A program made the position numbers and the translations under genes. A stretch of DNA of 64,000 nt, taken from Breznakia pachnodae (GTDB lineage: Bacteria > Bacillota_I > Bacilli_A > Erysipelotrichales > Erysipelotrichaceae). The stretch spans positions 124,001 through 188,000 of the forward strand of contig NZ_JAUSUR010000006.1 of assembly GCF_030814225.1 (NCBI RefSeq), given 5' to 3'. Under the pieces are notes generated by a model. It did not search any database and had not been told where the DNA came from. It saw only the letters and a list, made by a program, of their open reading frames with translations. Shown piece after piece: positions 32,100 through 40,787 of this stretch. Numbering within the stretch: the first letter of the stretch is position 1; each line of letters begins with the position of its first letter.

Positions 32100-32756
32100 T
32101 CACTGAGAAGTTTTAATATAATGTAATCGACAATTGCTTAATCCCCATAATTCATCTGTATATTCGTCAAGTTTAGGGTTATCATCAAGAAGAATGACAC
32201 ATTTGTTTTTCATAACTGCTAACTTTTTCAATTCTTCTAAGAACTGTATAATTTGAGGACTACCTTTTTCGCTCAATAGATTATCAACGATAATTAAATC
32301 AGGATCTTTTGCCAACACTCTAACAATTTCAACTATTTTTCTTTGTGTAGGCTCTAATTTAGATACTCTTGTTTTTCCTAGAGCTTCATCAATTCCATAA
32401 CGTTGCAACAATGCACTTGCAAATAACTGTTTATGTTTTTCCTGAATATCCGATATTTCCATAGCTAGCATCACATTCTCTACTGCACTATAATTATCAA
32501 TAAGTGTATCCTCTCTAAATGAACATCCCACTTTCTTACGATAATCATTTTTATTGATTTCTTCAAGATTTTTATGATCAAAAAGAATATGAATATTTTC
32601 AAACTTCTTAAGTCCTAACAAAACCTCAACAAACTTATCTACATCTGCTTTACTTTGTGTAGCAACACCATACATTCTTCCTTTTTCAAAATGTACATTG
32701 GTTTGCCATAAATGCTCATTATTCTGTAAACTTTGTTTTTCCTTAAGTTCTAACAT
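32100..32756 (-). CDS. Degenerate ABC ATPase-like protein (cassette 1)
   Basis: 218 residues with the overall layout of an ABC nucleotide-binding domain but without its chemistry. Where Walker A should be the sequence is YGVATQSKADVDKF, with no GxxGxGK[ST]. The Q-loop glutamine is replaced (GCSFREDTL). The signature LSGGQ is KLEPTQRK. Walker B ends IIVDN, so the catalytic Glu is Asn. The H-loop is LLDDN. The helical YSAVENVMLAMEI and DPDLIIVDN segments keep the fold recognisable. It follows its permease by 3 bp. It probably binds but does not hydrolyse ATP, acting as a structural or signalling partner. Confidence 0.8.
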   Translation of the reverse strand: MLELKEKQSLQNNEHLWQTNVHFEKGRMYGVATQSKADVDKFVEVLLGLKKFENIHILFDHKNLEEINKNDYRKKVGCSFREDTLIDNYSAVENVMLAMEISDIQEKHKQLFASALLQRYGIDEALGKTRVSKLEPTQRKIVEIVRVLAKDPDLIIVDNLLSEKGSPQIIQFLEELKKLAVMKNKCVILLDDNPKLDEYTDELWGLSNCRLHYIKTSQ

Positions 32757-32759
32757 TTC

Positions 32760-34301
32760 CTATTTCCTTCCTAGAAAATCATAATCACTGATTTTCTTTA
32801 TTAATACATCACCGCTTATCAAGAAAGCTTCAAGCATACAAACGACAACTAACAGTAAATAATGTAGTGGTTGTAATCCTACCTTTAAATTCACAAAAGC
32901 ATTGACACTATCCCAATCCAAACCACCGAATGACCAATAGTACACAAAGTCAGGCCCTACCTCTAGATCATAACCTAACATATCAACATAGTAATGTTCA
33001 TAACTCGCTATATTCATATAGTAAAGCAACTCTCTCATTGCAATACTTACGACAATTATCGCGACCACAGCAGCAACTAACAACAATAACAGTTTTTCAA
33101 TAAACATAATTTGCCATATATCTTTTTTCGAATATCCTAAAAGATAAAGAACTGTGGTTTCCTTATTACGTTTCCTACTATCATATATCATCATACTTAC
33201 CAATATGAGGATCGCAATAATCGTAGTTATAATACATGCAACTTGTAATTGTAACCTTACATTCATAATTGGAGTCATTTCACTGGATACACCATCATAT
33301 ACCGACAATACTGCATAATCATTATTCAATCCTTTTTCATATAGTTCATCTTGTAGTTTTTGTTTATCTTTAGGATTCTTTAAAACAAGTTCCACATTAG
33401 TATTGGCATAGGATTCATTGGTTATATAGTTTTGAAACTTGTCATCATTTGAAACTTCCTGTACTAACTTATCATATTCAACTATTGTATTTGTCGTTGT
33501 AAAGCTTACTCCTATTTGCGAATATGTTTCATCATATCCCCAATCTTCTGGTGATATGCCTTGTTTAAAATCAAGTTTATAAATACCAACAACTTTTAAT
33601 GTATAATCAACATATTGTTCTTCCAATAATTCAATTTCCTTATAATCATCTGTAGCTAAAGTATCTCCATTCACATAAACTGGCTGATGTATTGGCAAGG
33701 AATCCCCGACACTTACTCTTAGTTGGTTTGCGACATCTTTGCTAAGCAAAACTTCACCATCTTTTAAAGTATCTACACCATCAACTAATGTATAGTCATA
33801 ATGCATTCCATATAAAGATTCTTTACTTGAAAGCGTAAAAATTCCCATATAAGTACTTGGATAGCTATCTGGATCTGCACCTTCATAACCACCACTCCCC
33901 CATTCATACATATGTATTTCTTCTTCTGTAAGATTATCAAACTCTTTTCTAGTTGCTTTTGGAGTGGTTACAACATGTGCATATGCATTATAGTTACTAC
34001 TCTCAATTAAATCAGAATCTTTATATCGCTTATATTCTTCTTCCGTTATCAATGATGTTGGTGGTGATGTTGTATTCAAATAAGGATTTTCTCTATAATC
34101 ACTCTCTGATTCTTCATAGAGACCTAGACTTACATGCCTACGCAAATCATATTTTAACTCATTATATTTCTCATTGTATTGTTGATATGATGCATATGAT
34201 AAAAACTGTGCACATACAATAATTATGATTAGTATAAGATAGATTCCCGTTTTAACTTTATTTACCTTTAAATTACGTACCGCTATTTTTAACTTATTCA
34301 T
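32760..34301 (-). CDS. FtsX-like permease (cassette 1)
   Basis: 513 residues, MacB-type topology: cytoplasmic RNLKVNKVKT, helix at 18-36, a large extracytoplasmic domain (about 40-345), then three helices near 352-372, 402-424 and 478-500. The KRNKETTVLYLLGYSKKDIWQ segment after helix 2 is the usual FtsX coupling loop that contacts an ABC ATPase. It overlaps the histidine kinase gene by 8 bp and precedes the dead ATPase-like gene. Likely a sensor/transducer for envelope stress or peptides, as in Bce-type modules, but with four helices instead of ten. Confidence 0.85.
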   Translation of the reverse strand: MNKLKIAVRNLKVNKVKTGIYLILIIIIVCAQFLSYASYQQYNEKYNELKYDLRRHVSLGLYEESESDYRENPYLNTTSPPTSLITEEEYKRYKDSDLIESSNYNAYAHVVTTPKATRKEFDNLTEEEIHMYEWGSGGYEGADPDSYPSTYMGIFTLSSKESLYGMHYDYTLVDGVDTLKDGEVLLSKDVANQLRVSVGDSLPIHQPVYVNGDTLATDDYKEIELLEEQYVDYTLKVVGIYKLDFKQGISPEDWGYDETYSQIGVSFTTTNTIVEYDKLVQEVSNDDKFQNYITNESYANTNVELVLKNPKDKQKLQDELYEKGLNNDYAVLSVYDGVSSEMTPIMNVRLQLQVACIITTIIAILILVSMMIYDSRKRNKETTVLYLLGYSKKDIWQIMFIEKLLLLLVAAVVAIIVVSIAMRELLYYMNIASYEHYYVDMLGYDLEVGPDFVYYWSFGGLDWDSVNAFVNLKVGLQPLHYLLLVVVCMLEAFLISGDVLIKKISDYDFLGRK

Positions 34302-35397
34302 TTAAATCACCTCGTTTATACACCCTTGGAAATGATAGATAAAATGTAGAACCTTGTCCTACTGTACTACTTACCCAAACAAACCCATTACAAAGATCAC
34401 ATACATGTTTGACTAAGCTCAGCCCAATTCCATAGCCATTCTTATTTAATTCATTTATTCGATAACGATTTTGAAAAATGACTGATTTTTGTTCATCTGC
34501 AATACCAATTCCATGATCTTTTACTTCAACAATAATATTATCTTTATCACTATAAAGTGATACTAAAATTGGTTTGTCTTCACCATACTTGATTGCATTA
34601 TCTAATAGATTACTGATTGCACGATACAGCCAACGTTCTTCACCTAAAATTGTTGTATCAATATACTCATCAAACGTAAATTCAATATTTTTGGTTCTAG
34701 AAAATTCATCAACCACTTTTGCTGCAATTTCTACTAGTTCGATTTCTTCCATACTAACTTGATAGCGATCTTCACTAAGAGTTAATAAATCATCAATACT
34801 AGACGATATTCCATCTAAATCATCTAATATTCCAATTGTATTTTGCAGCTCTATTTTAGAACGAACAATTGCTAGTGCATTTTTCTGTTCATGAGCCAAA
34901 TAAGAATGGAGCCTACGATAATCATTTGCATTTCGGTTTAAATCATCTTTCATTACCTGCATTACATTTTCGATATCAGATACATCATAATTTTTATTCA
35001 CACCAATAACTCTTTCTGCTATTTCACTTAAACGATTTAAGTGAATTTGATTGATTAGTTTCCACATCAATACAATTAATAACCCCACTACAACAATATA
35101 ACCAATTAATAATATTGCACTGTTTGTATATGCAGTAGTTGTATACTCATTAATTTTAGCGGATAACTCAACTGGATCTTGATATAACAATGTCGGTTCT
35201 TCATCTATTAATGCATGAGAATACATTTCCAATTCTCGTTGAGTCATTACACGAACTGACTTGTAGTCTATGTCATTTGTTTGTGCTTCGCTTACTTGAT
35301 AGCGATAAAATAAAGTAAATACAACAAATAATGTGCTAACAACAAAAAATGAAATTACACTAATTATGATTGCCTTTTTCTTTGTCATTTTTCGCAT
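34294..35397 (-). CDS. Sensor histidine kinase (cassette 1)
   Basis: 367 residues. Helices at about 9-30 and 93-113 flank a 60-residue extracytoplasmic loop that is too small to be an obvious ligand domain. His169 in YLAHEQKNAL is the phospho-accepting H-box. N-box ISNLLDNAIKYG, G1 DHGIGIADEQ and G2 GYGIGLSLV complete the catalytic domain. It overlaps the regulator by 13 bp and the permease by 8 bp. The small loop and adjacent permease suggest signal input from the transporter. Confidence 0.93.
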   Translation of the reverse strand: MRKMTKKKAIIISVISFFVVSTLFVVFTLFYRYQVSEAQTNDIDYKSVRVMTQRELEMYSHALIDEEPTLLYQDPVELSAKINEYTTTAYTNSAILLIGYIVVVGLLIVLMWKLINQIHLNRLSEIAERVIGVNKNYDVSDIENVMQVMKDDLNRNANDYRRLHSYLAHEQKNALAIVRSKIELQNTIGILDDLDGISSSIDDLLTLSEDRYQVSMEEIELVEIAAKVVDEFSRTKNIEFTFDEYIDTTILGEERWLYRAISNLLDNAIKYGEDKPILVSLYSDKDNIIVEVKDHGIGIADEQKSVIFQNRYRINELNKNGYGIGLSLVKHVCDLCNGFVWVSSTVGQGSTFYLSFPRVYKRGDLNE

Positions 35398-36056
35398 AAC
35401 TGATACCCCTTTCCACGTACTGTTTTTACTAAGTCAACACCAGCTACTTCCAGCACTTTTCTTCTTAATTGTGCAATGTGTACACGAAGTACAGAAGAGA
35501 ATGGATTAAACTCATTATTATATACATGTTCAGCAATTGATTCACTAGTTGCCACATCTGGATACTTATAAGCAAGATACTCTAGAATATCAAATTCTTT
35601 TGGTTTCAATCCAATTTCTTTTCCCTGATAACTCACACTTCTACGAAGTGGTGATACGCACAAACCACCAACTTTGATGTCCGGTTGGGTTCTGCCATAA
35701 AACCTGCGTATAACAGCGTGAATGCGCGCATGTAACTCACTTAGTTGGAACGGCTTCACAATATAGTCATCTGCACCTAAATTAAGTCCTGCAGTACGAT
35801 TTTCGACCTCATACCTTGCAGTAATAATTAATACAGGAGTATTTACATTTGATTCACGTAAGAATGATAAAATTGCTAGACCATCTTTATCTGGTAAGTT
35901 TAAATCCAGAAGTATCGCATCATACTCATTGGCATAAGCAAGTTCTTCTCCTTCCAGTCCAGATACAGTTGTGTCTACCTGAAACTCAGCTTTCCTTAAA
36001 CTTTCCTCCATAATGGATAACAACTCCTGATTATCCTCTATAATTAGTAAGCGCAT
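35385..36056 (-). CDS. OmpR-family response regulator (cassette 1)
   Basis: 223 residues. Receiver domain with IIEDN acidic pocket and Asp51 in LLDLNLPDKDG, followed by the conserved TAR and KPF; C-terminal winged helix (KPKEFDILEYL, SSVLRVHIAQLRRK, VRGKGYQLCEK). First gene of a four-gene operon; its promoter has a direct repeat with OmpR-type spacing, suggesting autoregulation. Strongly similar to the regulator at 40775-41446. Confidence 0.95.
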   Translation of the reverse strand: MRLLIIEDNQELLSIMEESLRKAEFQVDTTVSGLEGEELAYANEYDAILLDLNLPDKDGLAILSFLRESNVNTPVLIITARYEVENRTAGLNLGADDYIVKPFQLSELHARIHAVIRRFYGRTQPDIKVGGLCVSPLRRSVSYQGKEIGLKPKEFDILEYLAYKYPDVATSESIAEHVYNNEFNPFSSVLRVHIAQLRRKVLEVAGVDLVKTVRGKGYQLCEK

Positions 36057-36082
36057 AGTATCTTCCTCTCTTTTCTGATTTT

Positions 36083-36115
36083 ATTATATCAAAGAGATTG
36101 TTCACTTTTTGTTAA
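36083..36115 (-). promoter_or_regulatory. Cassette 1 promoter with response-regulator-type direct repeat
   Basis: Minus strand TTAACA-N5-TGAACA (36110-36115 and 36099-36104, 11 bp period), 10 bp, then TGATATAAT (-10 at 36083-36088). No -35 is needed if an OmpR-type dimer binds the repeat. The cassette 2 promoter has the same plan. Confidence 0.65.
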
Positions 36116-36121
36116 TCCATC

Positions 36122-36150
36122 AAAAAAGTTTCTCGTTATTGAGAAACTTT
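36122..36150 (-). terminator. Terminator of the orphan ABC-like gene
   Basis: Minus strand AAAGTTTCTC / GAGAAACTTT, 6-base loop, then TTTTTG. It includes the gene's stop codon and insulates cassette 1. Confidence 0.8.
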
Positions 36151-36801
36151 TATATGTCCTGTACGTTTTCTTTCTAGTATCCACAACTCATCTGTATATT
36201 CTTCTAAGTCAGATGTGTGATCTAATAAAATCAAACACTTTTTATTTGTAATTGCATAACGTCGTAACTGATCAACCAGCCGTTTTCTCATAGTATCTTC
36301 AACCAAAGATAACTGATCAACTACAATGATTTCTGGATTCTTTGATAACACCCGAACGATTTCAACAATCTTTCTTTCACTATCATTAAACTCTGATACT
36401 GGTAGCTTTATACGCTCCTTATCAATTCCATACTGATACAATAACTTACTTATATATTGAGCAACAAATTCTTTATGCTCCTGCGTCACTTCTTCACAAT
36501 TCATTACCAACATAATATTTTCAATTGCGCTTAGATTATCTAAAAGATAATCACCTCTAAGTGAACATCCTATTTTCTTACGATATTCATTCTTATTAAT
36601 TTCTTCTATATTCAGATTGTCATATTGAATCATAAGACTACTAATTGGATCGATTCCCAACAGTGCTGCCACAAAACTGTCAGCCACCTCTTCCTTATCG
36701 CTTATAATCCCATAAACCATCCCCTTATCTAGATTAATTGTTGTTGTTTGCAATAACTGATATACATTTAATGTATTGCACACTTCTTTAATTTCTAACA
36801 T
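36136..36801 (-). CDS. Orphan degenerate ABC ATPase-like protein
   Basis: 221 residues, paralogous to the ABC-like proteins of both cassettes. Walker A is replaced by YGIISDKEEVADSF; the Q-loop region reads GCSLRGDYLL; the signature is SEFNDSERK; Walker B ends IIVVDQ (Gln instead of Glu); the H-loop keeps a His (LLDHTSD). Its motif remnants differ from both others, so the losses are old. It stands alone between cassette 1 and HdeD with its own ribosome-binding site (AAAGGAG) and terminator, with no permease of its own. It could pair with either permease. Confidence 0.78.
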   Translation of the reverse strand: MLEIKEVCNTLNVYQLLQTTTINLDKGMVYGIISDKEEVADSFVAALLGIDPISSLMIQYDNLNIEEINKNEYRKKIGCSLRGDYLLDNLSAIENIMLVMNCEEVTQEHKEFVAQYISKLLYQYGIDKERIKLPVSEFNDSERKIVEIVRVLSKNPEIIVVDQLSLVEDTMRKRLVDQLRRYAITNKKCLILLDHTSDLEEYTDELWILERKRTGHIKVSQ

Positions 36802-36942
36802 GCAGTATCTCCTTTCGTAAAATTATGCATCTCACTCTACAAGGCATGGATTTATAAAATTGCCTACTTCTATTAAAGCGTAATTTTCTAAACTAATCCT
36901 TAAGTTTATCTGAACTTCTTGTGAATTTTTTAATTGTACATT

Positions 36943-36966
36943 AAAAAAGCCTCCTTAACGGAAGCT
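36943..36966 (-). terminator. Terminator after the HdeD-like gene
   Basis: Minus strand AGCTTCC / GGAGGCT with a 5-base loop, then TTTTTT. It begins at the last base of the stop codon. Confidence 0.75.
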
Positions 36967-36967
36967 C

Positions 36968-37495
36968 TTAAAATTTGTATAAGGCATATATAATAAACTG
37001 TACACCAAATATCAAGAAATAAATTCCAACAATCATTGACATTGTTAATGCTGCAACAATTGGGTTGAACAGTAACAACACACCCATGATTAATGAAAGA
37101 ATGTTCAATACTAAGTATAACCAATACATTCCAGTACTAATATCTTTTAAGAATCCAATGTTTGATAATCCTGTAACAGAATCAAGTAAGATCCATAAAG
37201 CAAATAGTATACCTAAAGTAAATACTCCTGATGCAAGGTTTGTAAGAAACAAGACACCAATTAAGATATCAAGTACTCCTGTAACCAATGCTAGAACAAT
37301 TCCCATCCCTGATAGATGTTTAATTCTAAAGTATCCTACAATTGATCCAATCCCTTTCATAATTGCAGTAATACCGAATAAAATTACAAATGTTTTTAAT
37401 GCACTTGTTGGATTGGCAAAACTAACGAATGCAGATATCAAGAAGATAACTCCAATAATCAGTTCCAACCACCCTATAACTCTTTTTTCCTTCAT
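36968..37495 (-). CDS. HdeD/DUF308 family membrane protein
   Basis: 175 residues, six short hydrophobic helices in three repeating pairs (IIGVIFLISAFVSFANPTSA, LVTGVLDILIGVLFL, LSLIMGVLLLFNPIVA). This is the HdeD acid-resistance membrane protein family, of unknown mechanism. The start at 37495 is favoured by AGGAGTG 8 bases upstream; a GTG three codons earlier is less likely. It lies between two ABC-like genes, which may be chance. Confidence 0.85.
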   Translation of the reverse strand: MKEKRVIGWLELIIGVIFLISAFVSFANPTSALKTFVILFGITAIMKGIGSIVGYFRIKHLSGMGIVLALVTGVLDILIGVLFLTNLASGVFTLGILFALWILLDSVTGLSNIGFLKDISTGMYWLYLVLNILSLIMGVLLLFNPIVAALTMSMIVGIYFLIFGVQFIIYALYKF

Positions 37496-37585
37496 ATATT
37501 TCACTCCTATCTTTACTTATAAAATACTCCTTACAAGTAAAAATGGGAAGTAAAGTGATTGAGAAAATAGGCTTTTAACAGATTC

Positions 37586-38242
37586 TTAACGAATAAAGTT
37601 TAAATATCCATTTTTCATTGCCCACAGTTCATCAGCGACATTCTCTAAGAAATGATCATGATCAAATAAAATGATACATTTTTGTTTCTGGTGAGCTAGC
37701 ATTTTTAGTTCTTCTATAAACAATAAGCGCTTTTCTTCATCTAACTGTGCCAACACATTATCAATGATAATAATCTTTGGATCTTTAGAAAGCGCACGAA
37801 CAATCTCAATGATTTTACGATCTTTATGCGTTAGTTTTCTAACTGGATGATTTGCATCTTTCTTATTGAATCCATATTTCTCCAGCAATGCCAGTGCAAA
37901 CATCTTTTTATGTTCTTCACTGATTTGCGCAATTTCCATTGCAATCACTACATTATCAATAGCACTATAATTCTGCAGTAAGCTTTCCTCGTAATATACA
38001 ACTCCCACAGTAGAGCGAAACTTTGGCAGATCAATCTGATACAACTGCTCACCATTATAAATCACTTCACCATTCTCCACAGTTTCACAACCAAGCAATA
38101 CATCCATGAATGGTTTCTTACCATCCAACATATCACAGTGCACCCCATAGACCTTACCTGCCTCAAATTCAATATCAACATTATGTAAAGTAGTTCCTTT
38201 TTTTCCACTATAAATATCTACATTCTTTAAAATAATTGACAT
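37586..38242 (-). CDS. Degenerate ABC ATPase-like protein (cassette 2)
   Basis: 218 residues. Walker A is CDMLDGKKPF: a lysine follows glycine, but the first Gly and the Ser/Thr are lost. The Q-loop is VVYYEESLL, without Gln. The signature is KLTHKDRK. Walker B is IIIIDN, with Asn in place of the catalytic Glu. A DHDHF H-loop remnant remains. It is the least decayed of the three. It follows the cassette 2 permease by 2 bp. Probably unable to hydrolyse ATP. Confidence 0.8.
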   Translation of the reverse strand: MSIILKNVDIYSGKKGTTLHNVDIEFEAGKVYGVHCDMLDGKKPFMDVLLGCETVENGEVIYNGEQLYQIDLPKFRSTVGVVYYEESLLQNYSAIDNVVIAMEIAQISEEHKKMFALALLEKYGFNKKDANHPVRKLTHKDRKIIEIVRALSKDPKIIIIDNVLAQLDEEKRLLFIEELKMLAHQKQKCIILFDHDHFLENVADELWAMKNGYLNFIR

Positions 38243-38244
38243 AC

Positions 38245-39687
38245 TTATATCCTTTCTCTTCCTAGGTGAAGTTGTTTATTTCTAATAACCCTAATAGCAA
38301 CAAAGATATTACTCCAAACAAGAATCAGTAAACCGACGATGATAAAGATTATCCAAGAGATATTCTTATAATTTACTGGAATTATCAACATATCATTTAC
38401 ATTTAACAGATGAGAATCATAGAGGCTTATATTCGTTAAGTTCGACATCCAATCTGTGTAAAGGTATGAATTTTCATATATGTCTACTCCAATTCTACTA
38501 TCTTTTACTTGGAGTAATATCTGATCTAATATTGGTTGAGCGAATAATATAAATAGAATGAAACTAGCAATTATTGCAACTATAACAATGTATAGTTTCT
38601 CAACCAATAGCTGTTGAATAATCGACTTCTTTGTCATTCCTTGTAATTCTAAAATATTGAAGTCCTTTTTTCGTTTTTGATATTCATATATAGATACAAT
38701 CAATATTAACAATATTGATATACCTGAAATATACAATAATGACTTATTTAAATCTTTGTTGGTCATCTCAAGTGTAGTTACTAATTGTTGATATGCATCT
38801 GTATCATAAGATAGTATTTCAGCGAGGTCAGGGTTTGTTTGTGATACTTCATTAATAAATTTTTTTACATCATTATAATCATGTAAATTAAATACAACAT
38901 CATTTGTAACATAGTATCCAACATAATATGGAACCTCTCCATCATTTGCTATATACATCTCTTCAAATCCTTTGTTGTATGCTTCTATTGTATCAATTGT
39001 TGTGTAGGTTGCTTTCTCACTAATCCCAACAATCGTTAGTGTACTTTCTATACTTGGCCCATCCTGTTCTCCTAGATAATTAATATGATCCTCTTTTATA
39101 CGAAAACGATCACCAATTGATAACTTATATTTTTCTGCTTCTGTTTTTTTCAAAGTTACTTCATTTAGCTGTTCTGGCATTCTTCCTTCAAGTGGCTCAT
39201 CGATTTGACTCCCTAAAGCATTTACACCCAAGTCATTACTTGCATAAATCATAATCATTGGTCCCCATCCATTTTCAGTAAGGTCATCTTTATAACCATT
39301 AACATCATCCTCATGTATTTCCACATGGATATTGTATTGATAATATGAATCTTCTACTAACTCAGATGCAGCATATGTTTGAAATTCTTCATAAGTTACA
39401 TTGACTGATTTAACTACATTGAAATAATCCCATTTTTTATAAAAGTAACTTTGTTGATGCATGCTTTCTGCATCTTCATCATTCATAAACTCATTTTTTT
39501 CATTGGTTTTCAAAAATACTTTATTCATGACTTTTTCTTTATTCTCTTCTATTCTTTCATGTATCTGCAATTGATAAGCAGATACAAATATAAAACTTGA
39601 TAACAGAAATGTGCTAATAATACAAACGATAAGACAAAACATCCAATTTGCTTTCATATTTCTTAAAGCTAGTCGCATCGTTTTCAT
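38245..39687 (-). CDS. FtsX-like permease (cassette 2)
   Basis: 480 residues with the same plan as the cassette 1 permease: RNMKANWM, helix at 16-38, extracytoplasmic domain to about 315, helices near 318-337, 366-386 and 446-466. The coupling loop YQKRKKDFNILELQGMTKKS follows helix 2. The extracytoplasmic domains of the two permeases differ strongly in sequence, so they may sense different ligands. Overlaps the kinase gene by 4 bp. Confidence 0.85.
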   Translation of the reverse strand: MKTMRLALRNMKANWMFCLIVCIISTFLLSSFIFVSAYQLQIHERIEENKEKVMNKVFLKTNEKNEFMNDEDAESMHQQSYFYKKWDYFNVVKSVNVTYEEFQTYAASELVEDSYYQYNIHVEIHEDDVNGYKDDLTENGWGPMIMIYASNDLGVNALGSQIDEPLEGRMPEQLNEVTLKKTEAEKYKLSIGDRFRIKEDHINYLGEQDGPSIESTLTIVGISEKATYTTIDTIEAYNKGFEEMYIANDGEVPYYVGYYVTNDVVFNLHDYNDVKKFINEVSQTNPDLAEILSYDTDAYQQLVTTLEMTNKDLNKSLLYISGISILLILIVSIYEYQKRKKDFNILELQGMTKKSIIQQLLVEKLYIVIVAIIASFILFILFAQPILDQILLQVKDSRIGVDIYENSYLYTDWMSNLTNISLYDSHLLNVNDMLIIPVNYKNISWIIFIIVGLLILVWSNIFVAIRVIRNKQLHLGRERI

Positions 39688-40787
39688 ATTGTTCTCCCTT
39701 CTTGCACATCCACAAAAGGGAAAGACATATAAAATATCGTGCCTTTATGTAGCTCACTCTCCACCCAAACATTTCCGTTGCAAAGATTACATACATGCTG
39801 CACTAAACTTAAACCAATACCATAACCATCATTATTTAATTCATTGACACGATATCGATTTTCAAAAATAACTAAAAGATTTTTTTCTTCAATTCCTATT
39901 CCCTGATCCATCACAGAAACAATAATACTATTATATTTTCGCTTTAGTCTAACTTGAATTGGCTTCTTTTCTCCATATTTGACTGCATTATCTAACACGT
40001 TACAAATTGCACGATATAACCACCGCTCTTCCCCTAAAACAAATGTTTCTTCATCTTCATCAAATTCAAAAGATATTTCTTTAAATTTCTTCTTATATAA
40101 ATCTACAGATTTTGCACAAATGAGTGTTAAATCTACAACCGTATCTGATATAGAGTCATTACTCTCACTAAGAGTAAGTAAATCATCAATACTGTTTGAA
40201 ATATCATCTAAATATGGAATGTATTCACTTTGTCCATCTAATTCTAAAGTTGATTTAATCGCAGATAATGAATTCTTTTGCTCATGCGCTAAATAGGCTT
40301 GTAGTTGACGATAATCATGTGCACTAACCTCTATCTCATTTTTCATATTTAGTACTAGTTCTTTTATATCCGCATTAGATTCAATCGTTTCGATGTCTAA
40401 CACTTCTGCTACAGATTTCTCAATTTCATTTAGATAGATTTTTTTCATTGATCTCAATATGATAAAAAGTAACACAACCGCAATCACTATAAGACCTATA
40501 ATATAAACCACCATTTGTGACAATGCGGTAGATGCATATTGTTGAAATAAATTTGATGCATAAGTAGCATCTCCCTCTAATCGCTCTCCATTCCAAAGAT
40601 CCGTTCTCATAATTTCATTCATCTCATTTGTCGTAAACACTTGTGAACCAGAATATGAATAATCATCTGCTTGCACATCTTTTAGCTTTTGTTGGTATAG
40701 AAATACCAATGATATCGAAAGTGCAATCAATACAATAACACTCATTATTAAAATTCCTTTTCGGGTACGATTACTTATTTTTCGCAT
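39684..40787 (-). CDS. Sensor histidine kinase (cassette 2)
   Basis: 367 residues, exactly the length of its paralogue. Helices at 11-31 and 92-111 with a 60-residue loop between; His168 in YLAHEQKNSL; N-box ICNVLDNAVKYG; G1 DQGIGIEEK; G2 GYGIGLSLV. The H-box YLAHEQKN is identical to that of cassette 1. Overlaps the regulator by 13 bp, the same overlap as in cassette 1, showing that the whole cassette was duplicated. Confidence 0.93.
   Translation of the reverse strand: MRKISNRTRKGILIMSVIVLIALSISLVFLYQQKLKDVQADDYSYSGSQVFTTNEMNEIMRTDLWNGERLEGDATYASNLFQQYASTALSQMVVYIIGLIVIAVVLLFIILRSMKKIYLNEIEKSVAEVLDIETIESNADIKELVLNMKNEIEVSAHDYRQLQAYLAHEQKNSLSAIKSTLELDGQSEYIPYLDDISNSIDDLLTLSESNDSISDTVVDLTLICAKSVDLYKKKFKEISFEFDEDEETFVLGEERWLYRAICNVLDNAVKYGEKKPIQVRLKRKYNSIIVSVMDQGIGIEEKNLLVIFENRYRVNELNNDGYGIGLSLVQHVCNLCNGNVWVESELHKGTIFYMSFPFVDVQEGRTI

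Noticed and set aside
33953..34222. Plus-strand ORF of 89 codons opposite the cassette 1 permease
   Set aside because: Antisense shadow: His/Leu/Tyr-rich, no ribosome-binding site, fully covered by a well-supported gene.
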